Origin: Psychroflexus curvus | Lineage (GTDB): Bacteria > Bacteroidota > Bacteroidia > Flavobacteriales > Flavobacteriaceae | Direction: 5' to 3' | DNA length: 64,000 nucleotides | Assembly (NCBI RefSeq): GCF_020164585.1 | Contig: NZ_JAIQZF010000004.1 | Coordinates: 62,001 to 126,000 of the forward strand | Shown: positions 18,797 to 28,404 of the stretch, piece by piece | How the letters are laid out: each line of letters starts with the position of its first letter | Numbering within the stretch: position 1 is the stretch's first letter | Notes under the pieces: generated by a model | What the model was told of the DNA's origin: nothing | The model's database searches: none | What the model saw: the letters and a program-made list of their open reading frames with translations, nothing else | Program-made: the position numbers and the translations under genes

Positions 18797-19873
18797 CTAT
18801 AAATCGTCAGAAATATTCTTAAGCTTTTCGGTATTATCAACAAGTTTCAACTCATTAATAATTTTCTCGATATCACCACCGATGATGTTATCTAAATCGT
18901 AAAGTGTAAGATTAATTCTATGGTCGGTCACCCGGCTTTGGGCATAATTATAAGTCCGAATTTTAGCACTCCTATCTCCACTGGTGACCATAACGCCTCT
19001 CTTTTCTGCATCTTCCGCCTGCTTTTTGGCAAGCTCCATTTCGTAGAGTCTGGAACGCAACACTCTAAAAGCTTTTTCCTTATTTTTATGCTGAGACTTT
19101 TGATCCTGACACTGAGCTACAATTCCCGTAGGTTCGTGGGTAAGTCTTACTGCAGAATAGGTCGTATTTACCGACTGGCCTCCAGGACCGGACGAACAGA
19201 AATAATCGATACGAACATCTTTGGGATTGACCTCAATATCAAATTCTTCAGCTTCTGGAAATACCATAACCGTAGCAGCACTGGTATGTACTCGGCCCTG
19301 AGTTTCAGTTTGCGGAACACGTTGCACACGGTGAACTCCTGCTTCATATTTTAAAGTCCCATACACGTCTTCTCCAGAAACTTCAAACTGAATCTCTTTA
19401 TAGCCCCCATTGGTTCCTTCGCTATAATCTACAACATCTACTTTCCAGCCCTTACCTTCACAGTATTTGGACAACATTCTAAAGATATCACCTGCAAATA
19501 TACTTGCCTCGTCTCCCCCTGCTCCTGCTCTTACTTCTACAACTGCATTCTTAGCATCTTCAGGATCCTTAGGAATCAACATCATCCTTATTTTTTCCTC
19601 AAGCTTTGGAAGTTCATCTTTAGCTTCATCGTATTGAAGCTTTGCCATTTCTACCATTTCAGGATCTGATTCCTTGGAAATAATTTCTTCAGCTTCTTCA
19701 AGATTGTCCTTCAATTCAACATAAATCTCACGCTCATCCATGATGGCTTTAAGCTCTTTATATTCTTTAGAAAGTTCTACATAGCGTTTTTGATCCGACA
19801 TTATATCTGGTTGAATGATCAAATCACTAACCTCGTCGAATCGTTGTTTTATAAAGTTTAATTTATCTAGCAT
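18797..19873 (-). CDS. prfA: Peptide chain release factor 1
   Basis: 358 residues. RF1 reads UAA and UAG and triggers peptide release. The peptidyl-transferase motif GGQ is at 231-233 in [15 protein letters not shown]. The stop-codon-reading PxT motif is P187-Q-T189. The N-terminal coiled region and overall length are normal. It lies between DUF3078 and pyrF on the same strand. Confidence 0.97.
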   Translation of the reverse strand: MLDKLNFIKQRFDEVSDLIIQPDIMSDQKRYVELSKEYKELKAIMDEREIYVELKDNLEEAEEIISKESDPEMVEMAKLQYDEAKDELPKLEEKIRMMLIPKDPEDAKNAVVEVRAGAGGDEASIFAGDIFRMLSKYCEGKGWKVDVVDYSEGTNGGYKEIQFEVSGEDVYGTLKYEAGVHRVQRVPQTETQGRVHTSAATVMVFPEAEEFDIEVNPKDVRIDYFCSSGPGGQSVNTTYSAVRLTHEPTGIVAQCQDQKSQHKNKEKAFRVLRSRLYEMELAKKQAEDAEKRGVMVTSGDRSAKIRTYNYAQSRVTDHRINLTLYDLDNIIGGDIEKIINELKLVDNTEKLKNISDDL

Positions 19874-19961
19874 ATTATTTTAATCTGGTACAAATTTAAG
19901 TGAATTTAAGTGAACTATTTAGTGGAAAGCAAGCTTATTACTTTGTGAAGTTAAGACACGT

Positions 19962-21020
19962 TTATAAGTCTAAAACTACCCCAATCCCCAATTGTTGCTT
20001 TAGCTGTATTGCAGTTCCACCATCTTCAGGTGTTCCGTCAGACGCTTCCTTTCTGATTTTTATATCGTCATCATACCTTATGTGCGCACCAAGACTGGCT
20101 CTCATAAAATGATTGATATCAAATTCAAAAATTAACTCCCAATCCACATCTACGTTCCCAAAATTATTGATGTAATCTGTATAAAGACTCAATCGGCTTA
20201 TAAGTGAAGTGCTATCAAAAATCTTTTGCTCCAACTCATTAGTGATTAAAATTCCCAATTCATTTCTGGAAGTTTTCCCTTCCTTGATCATGTTTCCTTG
20301 GCTATCTCGTACTGCACCACGAACACCAAAAGCACCCTGATTGGCCAGTCGTTGATTTAACACAAAAGTTGATTTTTGAGTTAGTGGTGACAAATAGAGT
20401 TCGAATTTTTCATTAAATTCAACATACTTTGCACCGACCCCAAGAAAAACATAGCCAGGAGCCATAAATTCTGATATCGACGCTTCTGTATCCGGATAAT
20501 TAAATCCTCTAGCGACTTGAGTTTTAAATCTGAATTTTCCAGTGTAAAACCATCTTGAATTTTTTGATACTTCATACCCAAATGATGAACTGAATTCTAA
20601 ATCGTCATCTGTTTTTCTTAATTCCTGACCTTCCTGCTGATTAATTCCATATCTAAAACGAAATTGGTTATCCCATCTAAAACCTACATTTCTATAAGTC
20701 CGTGCTATATTCATTCCATATAGACCAGATATAGAATTAGCTCCCCCTGCATTCCAATTGACAAAGGCTACTTCGCTCAGGTCGAGCGTAAATTTATTCA
20801 CCGATTCCCAGAAACTTGTTCGTCCCGTTGTAGGAACGAGTTCATTGAATTCAAATTGGTAGAAATCGACAATATCAAAACTTGTTCTTATAAATGGTAT
20901 GGGACCAATAGGATATAAATTATCTCCTATGGCTTCAACTTCCTGTATTTCACCAAAAGATTGAGAATATCCATGAAGGAAGAATCCAAAAAACAATATG
21001 CTGATTAAAAGTTTTTTCAT
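19962..21020 (-). CDS. DUF3078 family outer-membrane-associated protein
   Basis: 352 residues with an N-terminal signal peptide (KKLLISILFFGFFLHGYSQ). The body is rich in aromatic, alternating beta strands (such as VGFRWDNQFRFRYGINQQEG) and ends in a strand VVLDL, as in outer-membrane beta barrels. Features match the Bacteroidota DUF3078 family, whose function is unknown. It is 6 bp downstream of purM and probably in the same operon. Confidence 0.85.
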   Translation of the reverse strand: MKKLLISILFFGFFLHGYSQSFGEIQEVEAIGDNLYPIGPIPFIRTSFDIVDFYQFEFNELVPTTGRTSFWESVNKFTLDLSEVAFVNWNAGGANSISGLYGMNIARTYRNVGFRWDNQFRFRYGINQQEGQELRKTDDDLEFSSSFGYEVSKNSRWFYTGKFRFKTQVARGFNYPDTEASISEFMAPGYVFLGVGAKYVEFNEKFELYLSPLTQKSTFVLNQRLANQGAFGVRGAVRDSQGNMIKEGKTSRNELGILITNELEQKIFDSTSLISRLSLYTDYINNFGNVDVDWELIFEFDINHFMRASLGAHIRYDDDIKIRKEASDGTPEDGGTAIQLKQQLGIGVVLDL

Positions 21021-21026
21021 TAAAGT

Positions 21027-22202
21027 TTATTGATACTCAAAATGGCCAAAATCTGAAATAATGCTCAAGGATTTCTTTTCTGAGGCTTCTACTCGACCTA
21101 CGATTTGAGCATCGACATTGAAGCTTTTAGAAATGTCTATGATGTCTTGAGCAACAGATTCATCTACATAAAATTCCAATCTGTGTCCCATATTAAAGAC
21201 CTGATACATTTCTCTCCAATCGGTCTGACTTTCATTTTGTATCAGTTTGAATAAAGGAGGAACATCAAACAGATTATCTTTTATAATTTTCAAATCCTCT
21301 ACAAAATGAAGAATTTTGGTTTGTGCACCTCCACTACAATGAACCATTCCATCGATAGATTGTCTCCCTAGTTTTTCAAACACTTTTTTTACTATAGGTG
21401 CATAAGTTCGAGTTGGCGACAATATAAGTTTTCCAACATCCGGTAAATCTTCGGATATGATATCCGTAAGAGATTTGGAGCCTGAGTAAACCAAATTTTC
21501 AGGAACCGATGGGTCGAAAGATTCTGGATATTTTTTAGCTAAATCATGATTCAACACATCATGTCTTGCAGAGGTAAGGCCATTACTTCCCATTCCACCG
21601 TTATAATCTTTCTCATAAGTTGCTTTACCAAAAGAAGATAATCCTACAATGACGTTGCCTTCTTTTATATTAGCATTATCTATAACTTCGCTTCTTTTTA
21701 ACCTTGCAGTCACAGTAGAATCAACAATAATAGTTCTAACTAAATCTCCTACATCAGCTGTTTCTCCACCTGTTGTATAGATATTGACATCGTGTTTTTT
21801 CAAGTCGTTTACTAAACTCTCTGTTCCGTTGATAATTTCTGCAATAACTTCGCCGGGGATTAAATTTTTATTTCTTCCTATCGTTGAAGATATCAAGATA
21901 TGATCTGTTGCTCCTACGCATAATAAATCATCAATATTCATTATAAGGGCATCCTGAGCAATACCTTTCCATACGGATAAATCACCTGTTTCTTTCCAAT
22001 ATAAATAAGCTAAAGAAGACTTGGTGCCGGCCCCATCTGCATGCATCACTACACAATGCTCTTCGCTTCCGGTGAGATAATCAGGAATTATTTTACAAAA
22101 CGCTTTGGAAAAGAGTCCTTTATCAATATTTTTTATGGCTTTATGGACATCTTCCTTCTGTGAAGAAACTCCTCTTTTTGCGTATCTGTCTTGATTACTC
22201 AT
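21027..22202 (-). CDS. purM: Phosphoribosylformylglycinamidine cyclo-ligase (AIR synthase), Bacteroidota form
   Basis: 391 residues. PurM makes aminoimidazole ribotide from FGAM with ATP in purine synthesis. An AIRS domain with HADGAGTKSSLAYLYWKETG, an IYTTGGETADVGDLVRT metal/ATP segment and VHCSGGAQTKI in the C-terminal half support the call. The protein is longer and more divergent than the classical ~345-residue PurM, as is usual in this phylum. It heads the purM-DUF3078-prfA-pyrF run. Confidence 0.88.
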   Translation of the reverse strand: MSNQDRYAKRGVSSQKEDVHKAIKNIDKGLFSKAFCKIIPDYLTGSEEHCVVMHADGAGTKSSLAYLYWKETGDLSVWKGIAQDALIMNIDDLLCVGATDHILISSTIGRNKNLIPGEVIAEIINGTESLVNDLKKHDVNIYTTGGETADVGDLVRTIIVDSTVTARLKRSEVIDNANIKEGNVIVGLSSFGKATYEKDYNGGMGSNGLTSARHDVLNHDLAKKYPESFDPSVPENLVYSGSKSLTDIISEDLPDVGKLILSPTRTYAPIVKKVFEKLGRQSIDGMVHCSGGAQTKILHFVEDLKIIKDNLFDVPPLFKLIQNESQTDWREMYQVFNMGHRLEFYVDESVAQDIIDISKSFNVDAQIVGRVEASEKKSLSIISDFGHFEYQ

Positions 22203-22235
22203 CTTGAAAAAAATTTGTGTAAATTTATAAAAAAT

Positions 22236-22270
22236 AAACCCAGTCTTGGGTATAATCCAAAACTGGGTTT
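22236..22270 (-). terminator. Intrinsic terminator of glnN
   Basis: AAACCCAG...CTGGGTTT form a 14-bp stem with one mismatch and a 7-nt loop. On the minus strand it is followed by a T-rich run, just beyond the glnN stop. Confidence 0.85.
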
Positions 22271-22292
22271 ATAAGATAATTTATTATTAGAC

Positions 22293-24479
22293 TTATTTAG
22301 TGAATAAAAGCTCTCTGTATTTAGTCATTGGCCAAATTTCATTATCAACCAGCAATTCCAGTTTATCACAGTGGTAACGAATTTCATCAAAGTAAGGTTT
22401 TACCTTATCACAATAGGCAAATGCCATTTTGGTAGGATCTTCTATAGCGTTAGCTTTTTTACGCTCATCAATCATTAATTCTACTCCTTCATTTATCTTT
22501 TCGATATGTTCAGAAATAGCCTCAATGATATTCATCTGTTGCTTAGCCTGATTTTTAAAATTCGTACCGTAAATTTCTTTTAATCCCTTCACATTCTTAA
22601 TAAGTACGTTTTGATACTTGATAGCCGTTGGGATAATATGATTTCTTGCGATATCTCCTAAAACTCTTCCTTCGATCTGAATATGCTTTGAATAATCTTC
22701 TATTTCTATTTCATATCTGGCTTTCACCTCTCTTTCATTCATGATGTTCAGATCACCAAAAAGATCAATAGCTTTTTTAGAAATTTTCGCTTTCAAGGCT
22801 TCAGGGGTCGTTCTGAAATTACTTAAACCACGCCTTTTAGCCTCTTTTTCCCAGGCTTCACCGTAACCATCGCCTTCAAATCGTATTTGCTGTGAGGATT
22901 TAATGTACTCTCTTAATACATTAAAGATTGCATCATCCTTTTTCATTTTTTTGTCAGAGATAAGACCATCTACATCACTTTTAAATTCGATAAGTTGCTT
23001 GGCGACAATCGCATTAAGAACCGTCATTGGATCTGCACAGTTGGCAGTAGAACCCACAGCTCTCAATTCGAACTTATTACCTGTAAAGGCAAAAGGCGAC
23101 GTTCTGTTTCTATCTGTATTGTCCAGTAAAATTTCTGGAATTTTACCAACGACATTTAATTTTAATTCCGTTTTCTCTTGCGGAGATAATTTTCCATCGG
23201 TTACTTTCTCCAATTCATCTAAGACTTTAGTGAGCTGAGAACCGATAAACACAGACATCACTGCTGGTGGTGCTTCATTAGCGCCTAACCTGTGATCATT
23301 GGATGCTGAAGCTATTGTAGCTCTTATCAATTCTTCATTTTCATAAACTGCTTTAATGGTGTTTATAAAGAAGGTTAAGAACCTCATGTTTTTCATAGGG
23401 GTTTTCCCCGGACTCAATAGGTTAGAACCTGAGTCTGTAGCTAAAGACCAGTTGTTGTGCTTTCCACTACCATTGACCCCCTGGAAAGGTTTTTCATGAA
23501 ACAACACTTTAAAATGATGGCGCTCGGCAACTTTATCCATGACGTCCATCAATAGTGAATTATGATCTACGGCAAGATTTACTTCTTCAAAAATGGGAGC
23601 AAGCTCAAATTGATTTGGTGCTACCTCATTGTGCCTTGTTTTTACAGGGATTCCCAGCAGCATACATTCTCTTTCCAAGTCTCTCATGTAATTTAAAACT
23701 CGGCTTGGTATAGACCCAAAATAATGATCATCTAGTTGTTGGCCTTTTGCAGGAGAATGTCCAAGTAAAGTTCTTCCAGACATCATTAAATCCGGGCGTG
23801 TAGAAGCCAAAGCAGAATCCACCAAGAAGTATTCCTGCTCCCAGCCTAGGGTGGTTATGACTTTATTTACTTTTTTATCAAAATATCTTACAACGTCAGT
23901 GGCTGCTTTATCCAGAGCAGAAACAGAACGTAATAATGGCGTTTTATAATCTAATGCCTCTCCTGTATAGGATACAAATATGGTTGGAATACATAAAGTT
24001 GGCCCCCACACAAATGCTGGTGATGAAGGATCCCAGGCGGTATATCCTCGGGCTTCGAATGTGTTTCTTATTCCTCCGTGTGGCAAACTTGATGCATCGG
24101 GTTCTTGCTGCACGAGTTGAGAACCACTAAATTTCTCCATAGCTTCTCCATCTCCATAAGTCTCAAAAAAAGCATCGTGTTTTTCTGCCGTAGATCCGGT
24201 AAGCGGTTGAAACCAGTGTGTGTAGTTTGTAGCTCCTTTTGAAATAGCCCACTCTTTCATTCCTGTGGAAATATTATCGGCTAGTGAACGATCAATCTTA
24301 TGACCTTTCTCAATAACGTTGATCAGACTATCATAAGAGTCTTTGGTTAAGTACTGGCGCATGGCCTTTTTATTGAAAACGTTTCTACCAAAAAGATCGG
24401 ATCTACGTTCGTTTTCTTCTATTTTGACTGGAGTACGATGAAGTGTCTCTTTTAAAGCATTAAATCTTAAACTTGCCAT
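22293..24479 (-). CDS. glnN: Type III glutamine synthetase
   Basis: 728 residues, the size of GSIII, which joins ammonia and glutamate using ATP. Visible features are the GSIII N-terminus (FGRNVFNKKAMRQYL), GGIRNTFEARGYTAWDPSSP, WEQEYFLVD with the metal-binding Glu, RHNEVAPNQFELAP, KHNNWSLAT and NRTSPFAFTGNKFELRAVGS. GSIII is the main GS of many Bacteroidota. It stands alone with its own terminator and is probably controlled by nitrogen supply, though no operator is evident. Confidence 0.97.
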   Translation of the reverse strand: MASLRFNALKETLHRTPVKIEENERRSDLFGRNVFNKKAMRQYLTKDSYDSLINVIEKGHKIDRSLADNISTGMKEWAISKGATNYTHWFQPLTGSTAEKHDAFFETYGDGEAMEKFSGSQLVQQEPDASSLPHGGIRNTFEARGYTAWDPSSPAFVWGPTLCIPTIFVSYTGEALDYKTPLLRSVSALDKAATDVVRYFDKKVNKVITTLGWEQEYFLVDSALASTRPDLMMSGRTLLGHSPAKGQQLDDHYFGSIPSRVLNYMRDLERECMLLGIPVKTRHNEVAPNQFELAPIFEEVNLAVDHNSLLMDVMDKVAERHHFKVLFHEKPFQGVNGSGKHNNWSLATDSGSNLLSPGKTPMKNMRFLTFFINTIKAVYENEELIRATIASASNDHRLGANEAPPAVMSVFIGSQLTKVLDELEKVTDGKLSPQEKTELKLNVVGKIPEILLDNTDRNRTSPFAFTGNKFELRAVGSTANCADPMTVLNAIVAKQLIEFKSDVDGLISDKKMKKDDAIFNVLREYIKSSQQIRFEGDGYGEAWEKEAKRRGLSNFRTTPEALKAKISKKAIDLFGDLNIMNEREVKARYEIEIEDYSKHIQIEGRVLGDIARNHIIPTAIKYQNVLIKNVKGLKEIYGTNFKNQAKQQMNIIEAISEHIEKINEGVELMIDERKKANAIEDPTKMAFAYCDKVKPYFDEIRYHCDKLELLVDNEIWPMTKYRELLFTK

Positions 24480-24587
24480 ATTGATTAAATTTTAAATTCA
24501 ATCAAAAGTAAATAATTTTGAGATATGATTTAAAAATGAGGGGCTAAAAATTAAAAAATAAATAAATTTAGATTCACACCCCCATAT

Positions 24588-25535
24588 TTATTCGCTAAAA
24601 GTTAAAAACAAGAAGACTGCATAGGCTAAAAATAGAAAAAGACCTTTGTATCTGGAGATCGTATTTTTCTTTGGCAAGAAAACCAAAGGTAAGAGCACGA
24701 ATGAAAATCCTATCATCCATAACATATCATTGGTCAGAACTTCTTTGGATTGAAGAAAAATAGGCTGAATAAGAGCTGTTATACCTATCACAGAAGCAAT
24801 ATTAAAAATATTTGAGCCGATTAAATTTCCTAAAGAGATACCGTTTTCTTTCTTTAAGGCAGCAATGACTGAAGCCGCCAGTTCAGGAATACTCGTTCCT
24901 ATAGCAATCATGGTAACCGATATTACTCTTTCGCTCACTTCGAGAGATTCGGCGATACCTACAGCTCCTAAAACAAGAAATTCTGAACCAAAATAAAGTC
25001 CAACCCCACCTATAAGCAGCCATAAAATAATTTTGATTCCTGTAGTTTGAGTTAAGCTTTCGTCAACTTCATCAGCAACTTCTACTTCTCCTTTCATCGC
25101 TTTTCTTATTAAAACCAAAATGAAAATAGTGATTACAATAAGTAAAGCTATTCCTTCAATTCGGGTAATTTCTCCTCCCGTATAAAGAAATAAATACAGC
25201 AAACCAGATAAAATCATCATCACCGGCCAGTTGAATTTCAGAAAGTCTTTATCTATGTCCATAGATGAAATAATGGCTGTTAAACCCAGTACCAAACCAA
25301 TATTTGCAATATTGGAACCTATGACATTACCTAATGAAATATCAGAAAGATCAGACAAAGCAGCCTGGAGGCTCACCAACAGTTCCGGAGCTGAAGTTGC
25401 AAATGAGACCACTGTAAGACCAATGATCATTTTTGAAATATTGAATTTTAAGGAAAGGGCTACAGAAGACCTTACCAAAAACTCACCACCAACTACCAGC
25501 AGAATAAACCCTATGATTACTAAAAATATATCCAT
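24588..25535 (-). CDS. Calcium/sodium antiporter (CaCA family, YrbG-like)
   Basis: 315 residues with about ten membrane helices arranged as two related halves. Each half has an alpha-repeat motif: VVSFATSAPELLVSLQAAL with GNVIGSNIANIGLVLG in the first, and IAIGTSIPELAASVIAAL with GNLIGSNIFNIASVIG in the second. The acidic residues in these motifs bind the cation. Inner-membrane Na+/Ca2+ exchange is inferred from the family. There is no operon partner. Confidence 0.93.
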   Translation of the reverse strand: MDIFLVIIGFILLVVGGEFLVRSSVALSLKFNISKMIIGLTVVSFATSAPELLVSLQAALSDLSDISLGNVIGSNIANIGLVLGLTAIISSMDIDKDFLKFNWPVMMILSGLLYLFLYTGGEITRIEGIALLIVITIFILVLIRKAMKGEVEVADEVDESLTQTTGIKIILWLLIGGVGLYFGSEFLVLGAVGIAESLEVSERVISVTMIAIGTSIPELAASVIAALKKENGISLGNLIGSNIFNIASVIGITALIQPIFLQSKEVLTNDMLWMIGFSFVLLPLVFLPKKNTISRYKGLFLFLAYAVFLFLTFSE

Positions 25536-25584
25536 TAAAAATTTTTAGCGAAAATAGGACTTTGAGAGAAATCTCTGAGTCATC

Positions 25585-27075
25585 TTACAGATTAAATGAC
25601 AAGGTCAATATATAATTATTTATGAAGCTTTGAATCTCAGATTCCTGAGTTAAACCTGTAGAGTATAATATCCCCTGCCTGTTCTGCTCAATGTGCTGAT
25701 AGGAGAAATCTAAAGCTGTATTGCCAAAATTATAGCCTAGCCCAAATGAATAACCAGTGGTATCTCCCAGAAAACTTTCATTTTCATAAGGGCTTTCTTT
25801 TATAAAATATCCAGCCCTAAGACTTGTATTTTGAATTCTATACTCACCACCTATATTAAAAGTTGAGGCACTCGTCATCAGACTAGAGATATCTTGATTT
25901 TGCCCTTCGAATCCTCCTGAAGTGAATTCCATATTAGAAAAATCTCTGTAACTATAATCAAAGCTTATCAATCCTGAGCCTCCAAAAACATAAGCTGTAC
26001 TAAGAGACAAACGCCCTGGGCTTTTAAAATCATAATCTGGATAAATATTTAAAACCTTTGAATCCAAAATAGCAACATTGTTTCCAGACCTTACAGTTTC
26101 AAGACGTTGTAAAAGTTCATCAGAAATGGTCATCCAGGTAGGAGAATCGTAGGTGAAACCCAATCTCCATCCTTCTGTAATTTTAGCAATTCCCCCAAGT
26201 TGAAAAGAAAATCCACTGCCACGAGTTGCTAAGTCATTATCAAAAAATATGGTGTTCACTCCAGAGCCAGAATTGAACTCGTCAAATTGAGTGGTTCGCC
26301 TGTAATCTAAAAAGTGAAAATTCAAGTTTAGGCCCAAGTGTAATTTTTGACCTATCATTCCACCGGCATTAAAAGTGTATTTACCAGAATTACCCCTGGT
26401 TTCTTCTAAGTAGCTTTGACTGAAATCAGACCCTAAAACATTGCTTATATACTCCGTATTATTTAAATCTGAAGAGTCTAAAGCATCTATAATGTAAGTT
26501 TCATAACCAAGAAAAGCCTGCTGTGTTCCGAAACTCTGATTTTCACCTAAAAATCTATACAAATCTGCAGGACTTTCTCCAGCACGAGGGGTGAGTAAAT
26601 CTAAAGGAACTCCCTGTGCAAAATTTGAAAAATATTCTGAAATACTCGCGTCGTTATTTCCACTGACGAAATACTGATCATTGAAATTATTTGTTCTGTT
26701 ATAAGAAAAACCCAGCGTAAGTTTTTGAAACAATGCACTTTCATTATTAGATGTAAAAACAAATACCGCCCCTATTTGATTTAAATCAAAATCAGAACTG
26801 GATGAATTATTAAGATGACCTCCATAAAATGAATCATTAGAGATAGTGGTCAGATCCAGCGAGCTGGAAAACTTGTTGTTCAAAAATATTGCTGAACTTG
26901 CCGGATTTATTTGGATGGCTGAAACATCTCCTCCCAGCGCACCAAAGGCTCCGCCCATAGCTGTATATCTGGCGGTACCATTGATGCTATTGGTAGAAAA
27001 TCTTAAAGCATCTGTTATATCCTGAGCAAAAACACTTGAACTCATTAGTAAAAATAATGCGATTATCTTTTTCAT
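25585..27075 (-). CDS. OmpP1/FadL/TodX-family outer-membrane transporter
   Basis: 496 residues with a signal peptide (KKIIALFLLMSSSVFAQ) and the family's early motif NSINGTARYTAMGGAFGALGGDVSAIQINPA, followed by long beta-strand repeats and a C-terminal aromatic strand. These barrels move hydrophobic molecules such as fatty acids across the outer membrane. The next gene upstream (27097-28302) is on the same strand only 21 bp away, so co-transcription is likely. Confidence 0.92.
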   Translation of the reverse strand: MKKIIALFLLMSSSVFAQDITDALRFSTNSINGTARYTAMGGAFGALGGDVSAIQINPASSAIFLNNKFSSSLDLTTISNDSFYGGHLNNSSSSDFDLNQIGAVFVFTSNNESALFQKLTLGFSYNRTNNFNDQYFVSGNNDASISEYFSNFAQGVPLDLLTPRAGESPADLYRFLGENQSFGTQQAFLGYETYIIDALDSSDLNNTEYISNVLGSDFSQSYLEETRGNSGKYTFNAGGMIGQKLHLGLNLNFHFLDYRRTTQFDEFNSGSGVNTIFFDNDLATRGSGFSFQLGGIAKITEGWRLGFTYDSPTWMTISDELLQRLETVRSGNNVAILDSKVLNIYPDYDFKSPGRLSLSTAYVFGGSGLISFDYSYRDFSNMEFTSGGFEGQNQDISSLMTSASTFNIGGEYRIQNTSLRAGYFIKESPYENESFLGDTTGYSFGLGYNFGNTALDFSYQHIEQNRQGILYSTGLTQESEIQSFINNYILTLSFNL

Positions 27076-27096
27076 TCTAAAGTTGTTTTAATTGAA

Positions 27097-28302
27097 CTAT
27101 CCTCTACCTGAACTTCTTCCTCCAGAGGATCTGCCTCCTGAAGATCTACTTCCAGATGATCTGCTACTGCCACCACTGCTTCTGACACCAGAACTCCTTG
27201 AGCTACTTGAACTTCTTGCATTAGAATTTCTTGAGCTCCTACTAGAATTCCTTACACCAGAACTTCTGGAAGATCCGCTAGAAGATCTTACCCCACTGCT
27301 TCTATTAGTTCTAGATGAAGAATTACCATAAGTAGAGTTTGATCTGGACCTGGCATTAACGTTATTTGAATTTCTAATTCCAGCTTTGGAGTAATTGCCA
27401 GATGTTCTCACACCCACTCTGTTAGAATTTCTCACTCTGTTAGAGTATCTTGATGAATTGGATCTTGTTCTTCCTTCAAAATTTTTTCTGTTACTAGAAG
27501 CTCTAGACACATTTGATCTACTCCTAGAAGAGTTGGCCCGAGTTGCGTTAGATCTACCATTATCTGAGTATCTGCTGGCAACCTGAGATCTTGTATTACC
27601 TCTGTAAGCATTTCCGTATCCGGTATATCTGTTAGATCTATTGTAAGCTAAGCCATAATAGCCTCCATAGCCTGTGTAAAACGGGTAACCAAATCCAGCA
27701 CCGTAAAACCCTGGTCCATAGAAGCCACCGAAACCTCCATAAAAGCCACCAGCGAAAGGACCTCCAAATCCAAATCTAGGACCATAAAAGCCACCGTACC
27801 CGAATCCGCCCCAGCCCCATCCAGGACCGTAAAAACCTCCAAAATAAGGATTACCAAAACCAAATCCGCCCCAGCCCCATCCAGGACCAAAGCCAGTATT
27901 GATATAGTTGATGCTTACAGAAGTAGGATTGGTTCCCCATCCTGCATTGTTACCATTATATATTGGTTCTTCATAATATTTTTCTTCTTCAGTATAATTT
28001 CCATCATCTGAAGAATAGTCGTCTATATTTACAAAGACTTCGTTATTTGCATTCCTAGCTTCAGAAATCATCTGACCCTGGTCTTGAAAAAACTTTTCAT
28101 AGGTTTCAGATTCTTTATTCACATTTCCACGTGTGTCATCCACATTGGAAATAGATTTTCTAGTCTCCGAAGGGGCACTAGATCTATAAATTCCATCAGG
28201 TGTAGAATTTACATTTCTGTAAGACGAACACGAAGTCAAGAAAACCACAGATAACATTGCTAATGATGCTACCGAATTTAGAATTTTGTTTGATTGTATC
28301 AT
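27097..28302 (-). CDS. Low-complexity Gly/aromatic- and Arg/Ser-rich lipoprotein
   Basis: 401 residues. A signal peptide leads to a lipobox with Cys25 (FLTSC). Residues ~120-220 are a Gly-Trp-Phe-Tyr-rich block with repeats such as GPGWGWGGFGFG and GGFYGPG. The C-terminal ~170 residues are almost only Arg, Ser, Asn and Gly, with repeated SSRSSG/VRSSG. Proteins of this composition are often annotated vitellogenin-II-like in Bacteroidota, without known function. The tail resembles RGG/RS-type disordered sequence. It precedes the FadL-like gene. Confidence 0.85.
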   Translation of the reverse strand: MIQSNKILNSVASLAMLSVVFLTSCSSYRNVNSTPDGIYRSSAPSETRKSISNVDDTRGNVNKESETYEKFFQDQGQMISEARNANNEVFVNIDDYSSDDGNYTEEEKYYEEPIYNGNNAGWGTNPTSVSINYINTGFGPGWGWGGFGFGNPYFGGFYGPGWGWGGFGYGGFYGPRFGFGGPFAGGFYGGFGGFYGPGFYGAGFGYPFYTGYGGYYGLAYNRSNRYTGYGNAYRGNTRSQVASRYSDNGRSNATRANSSRSRSNVSRASSNRKNFEGRTRSNSSRYSNRVRNSNRVGVRTSGNYSKAGIRNSNNVNARSRSNSTYGNSSSRTNRSSGVRSSSGSSRSSGVRNSSRSSRNSNARSSSSSRSSGVRSSGGSSRSSGSRSSGGRSSGGRSSGRG

Positions 28303-28404
28303 AACTTGTGGTTTTTATATTATTACTATTATCAAATTTAGTTAGTTTTGTGCTAACAAAATAATCATTAACATAGGTACAACTTTTGTGCCAAACCAAA
28401 TATA

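Noticed and set aside
27092-27586. Leu/Glu-rich ORFs opposite the Arg/Ser-rich lipoprotein gene
   Set aside because: They are antisense shadows of the low-complexity region with no start context or family.
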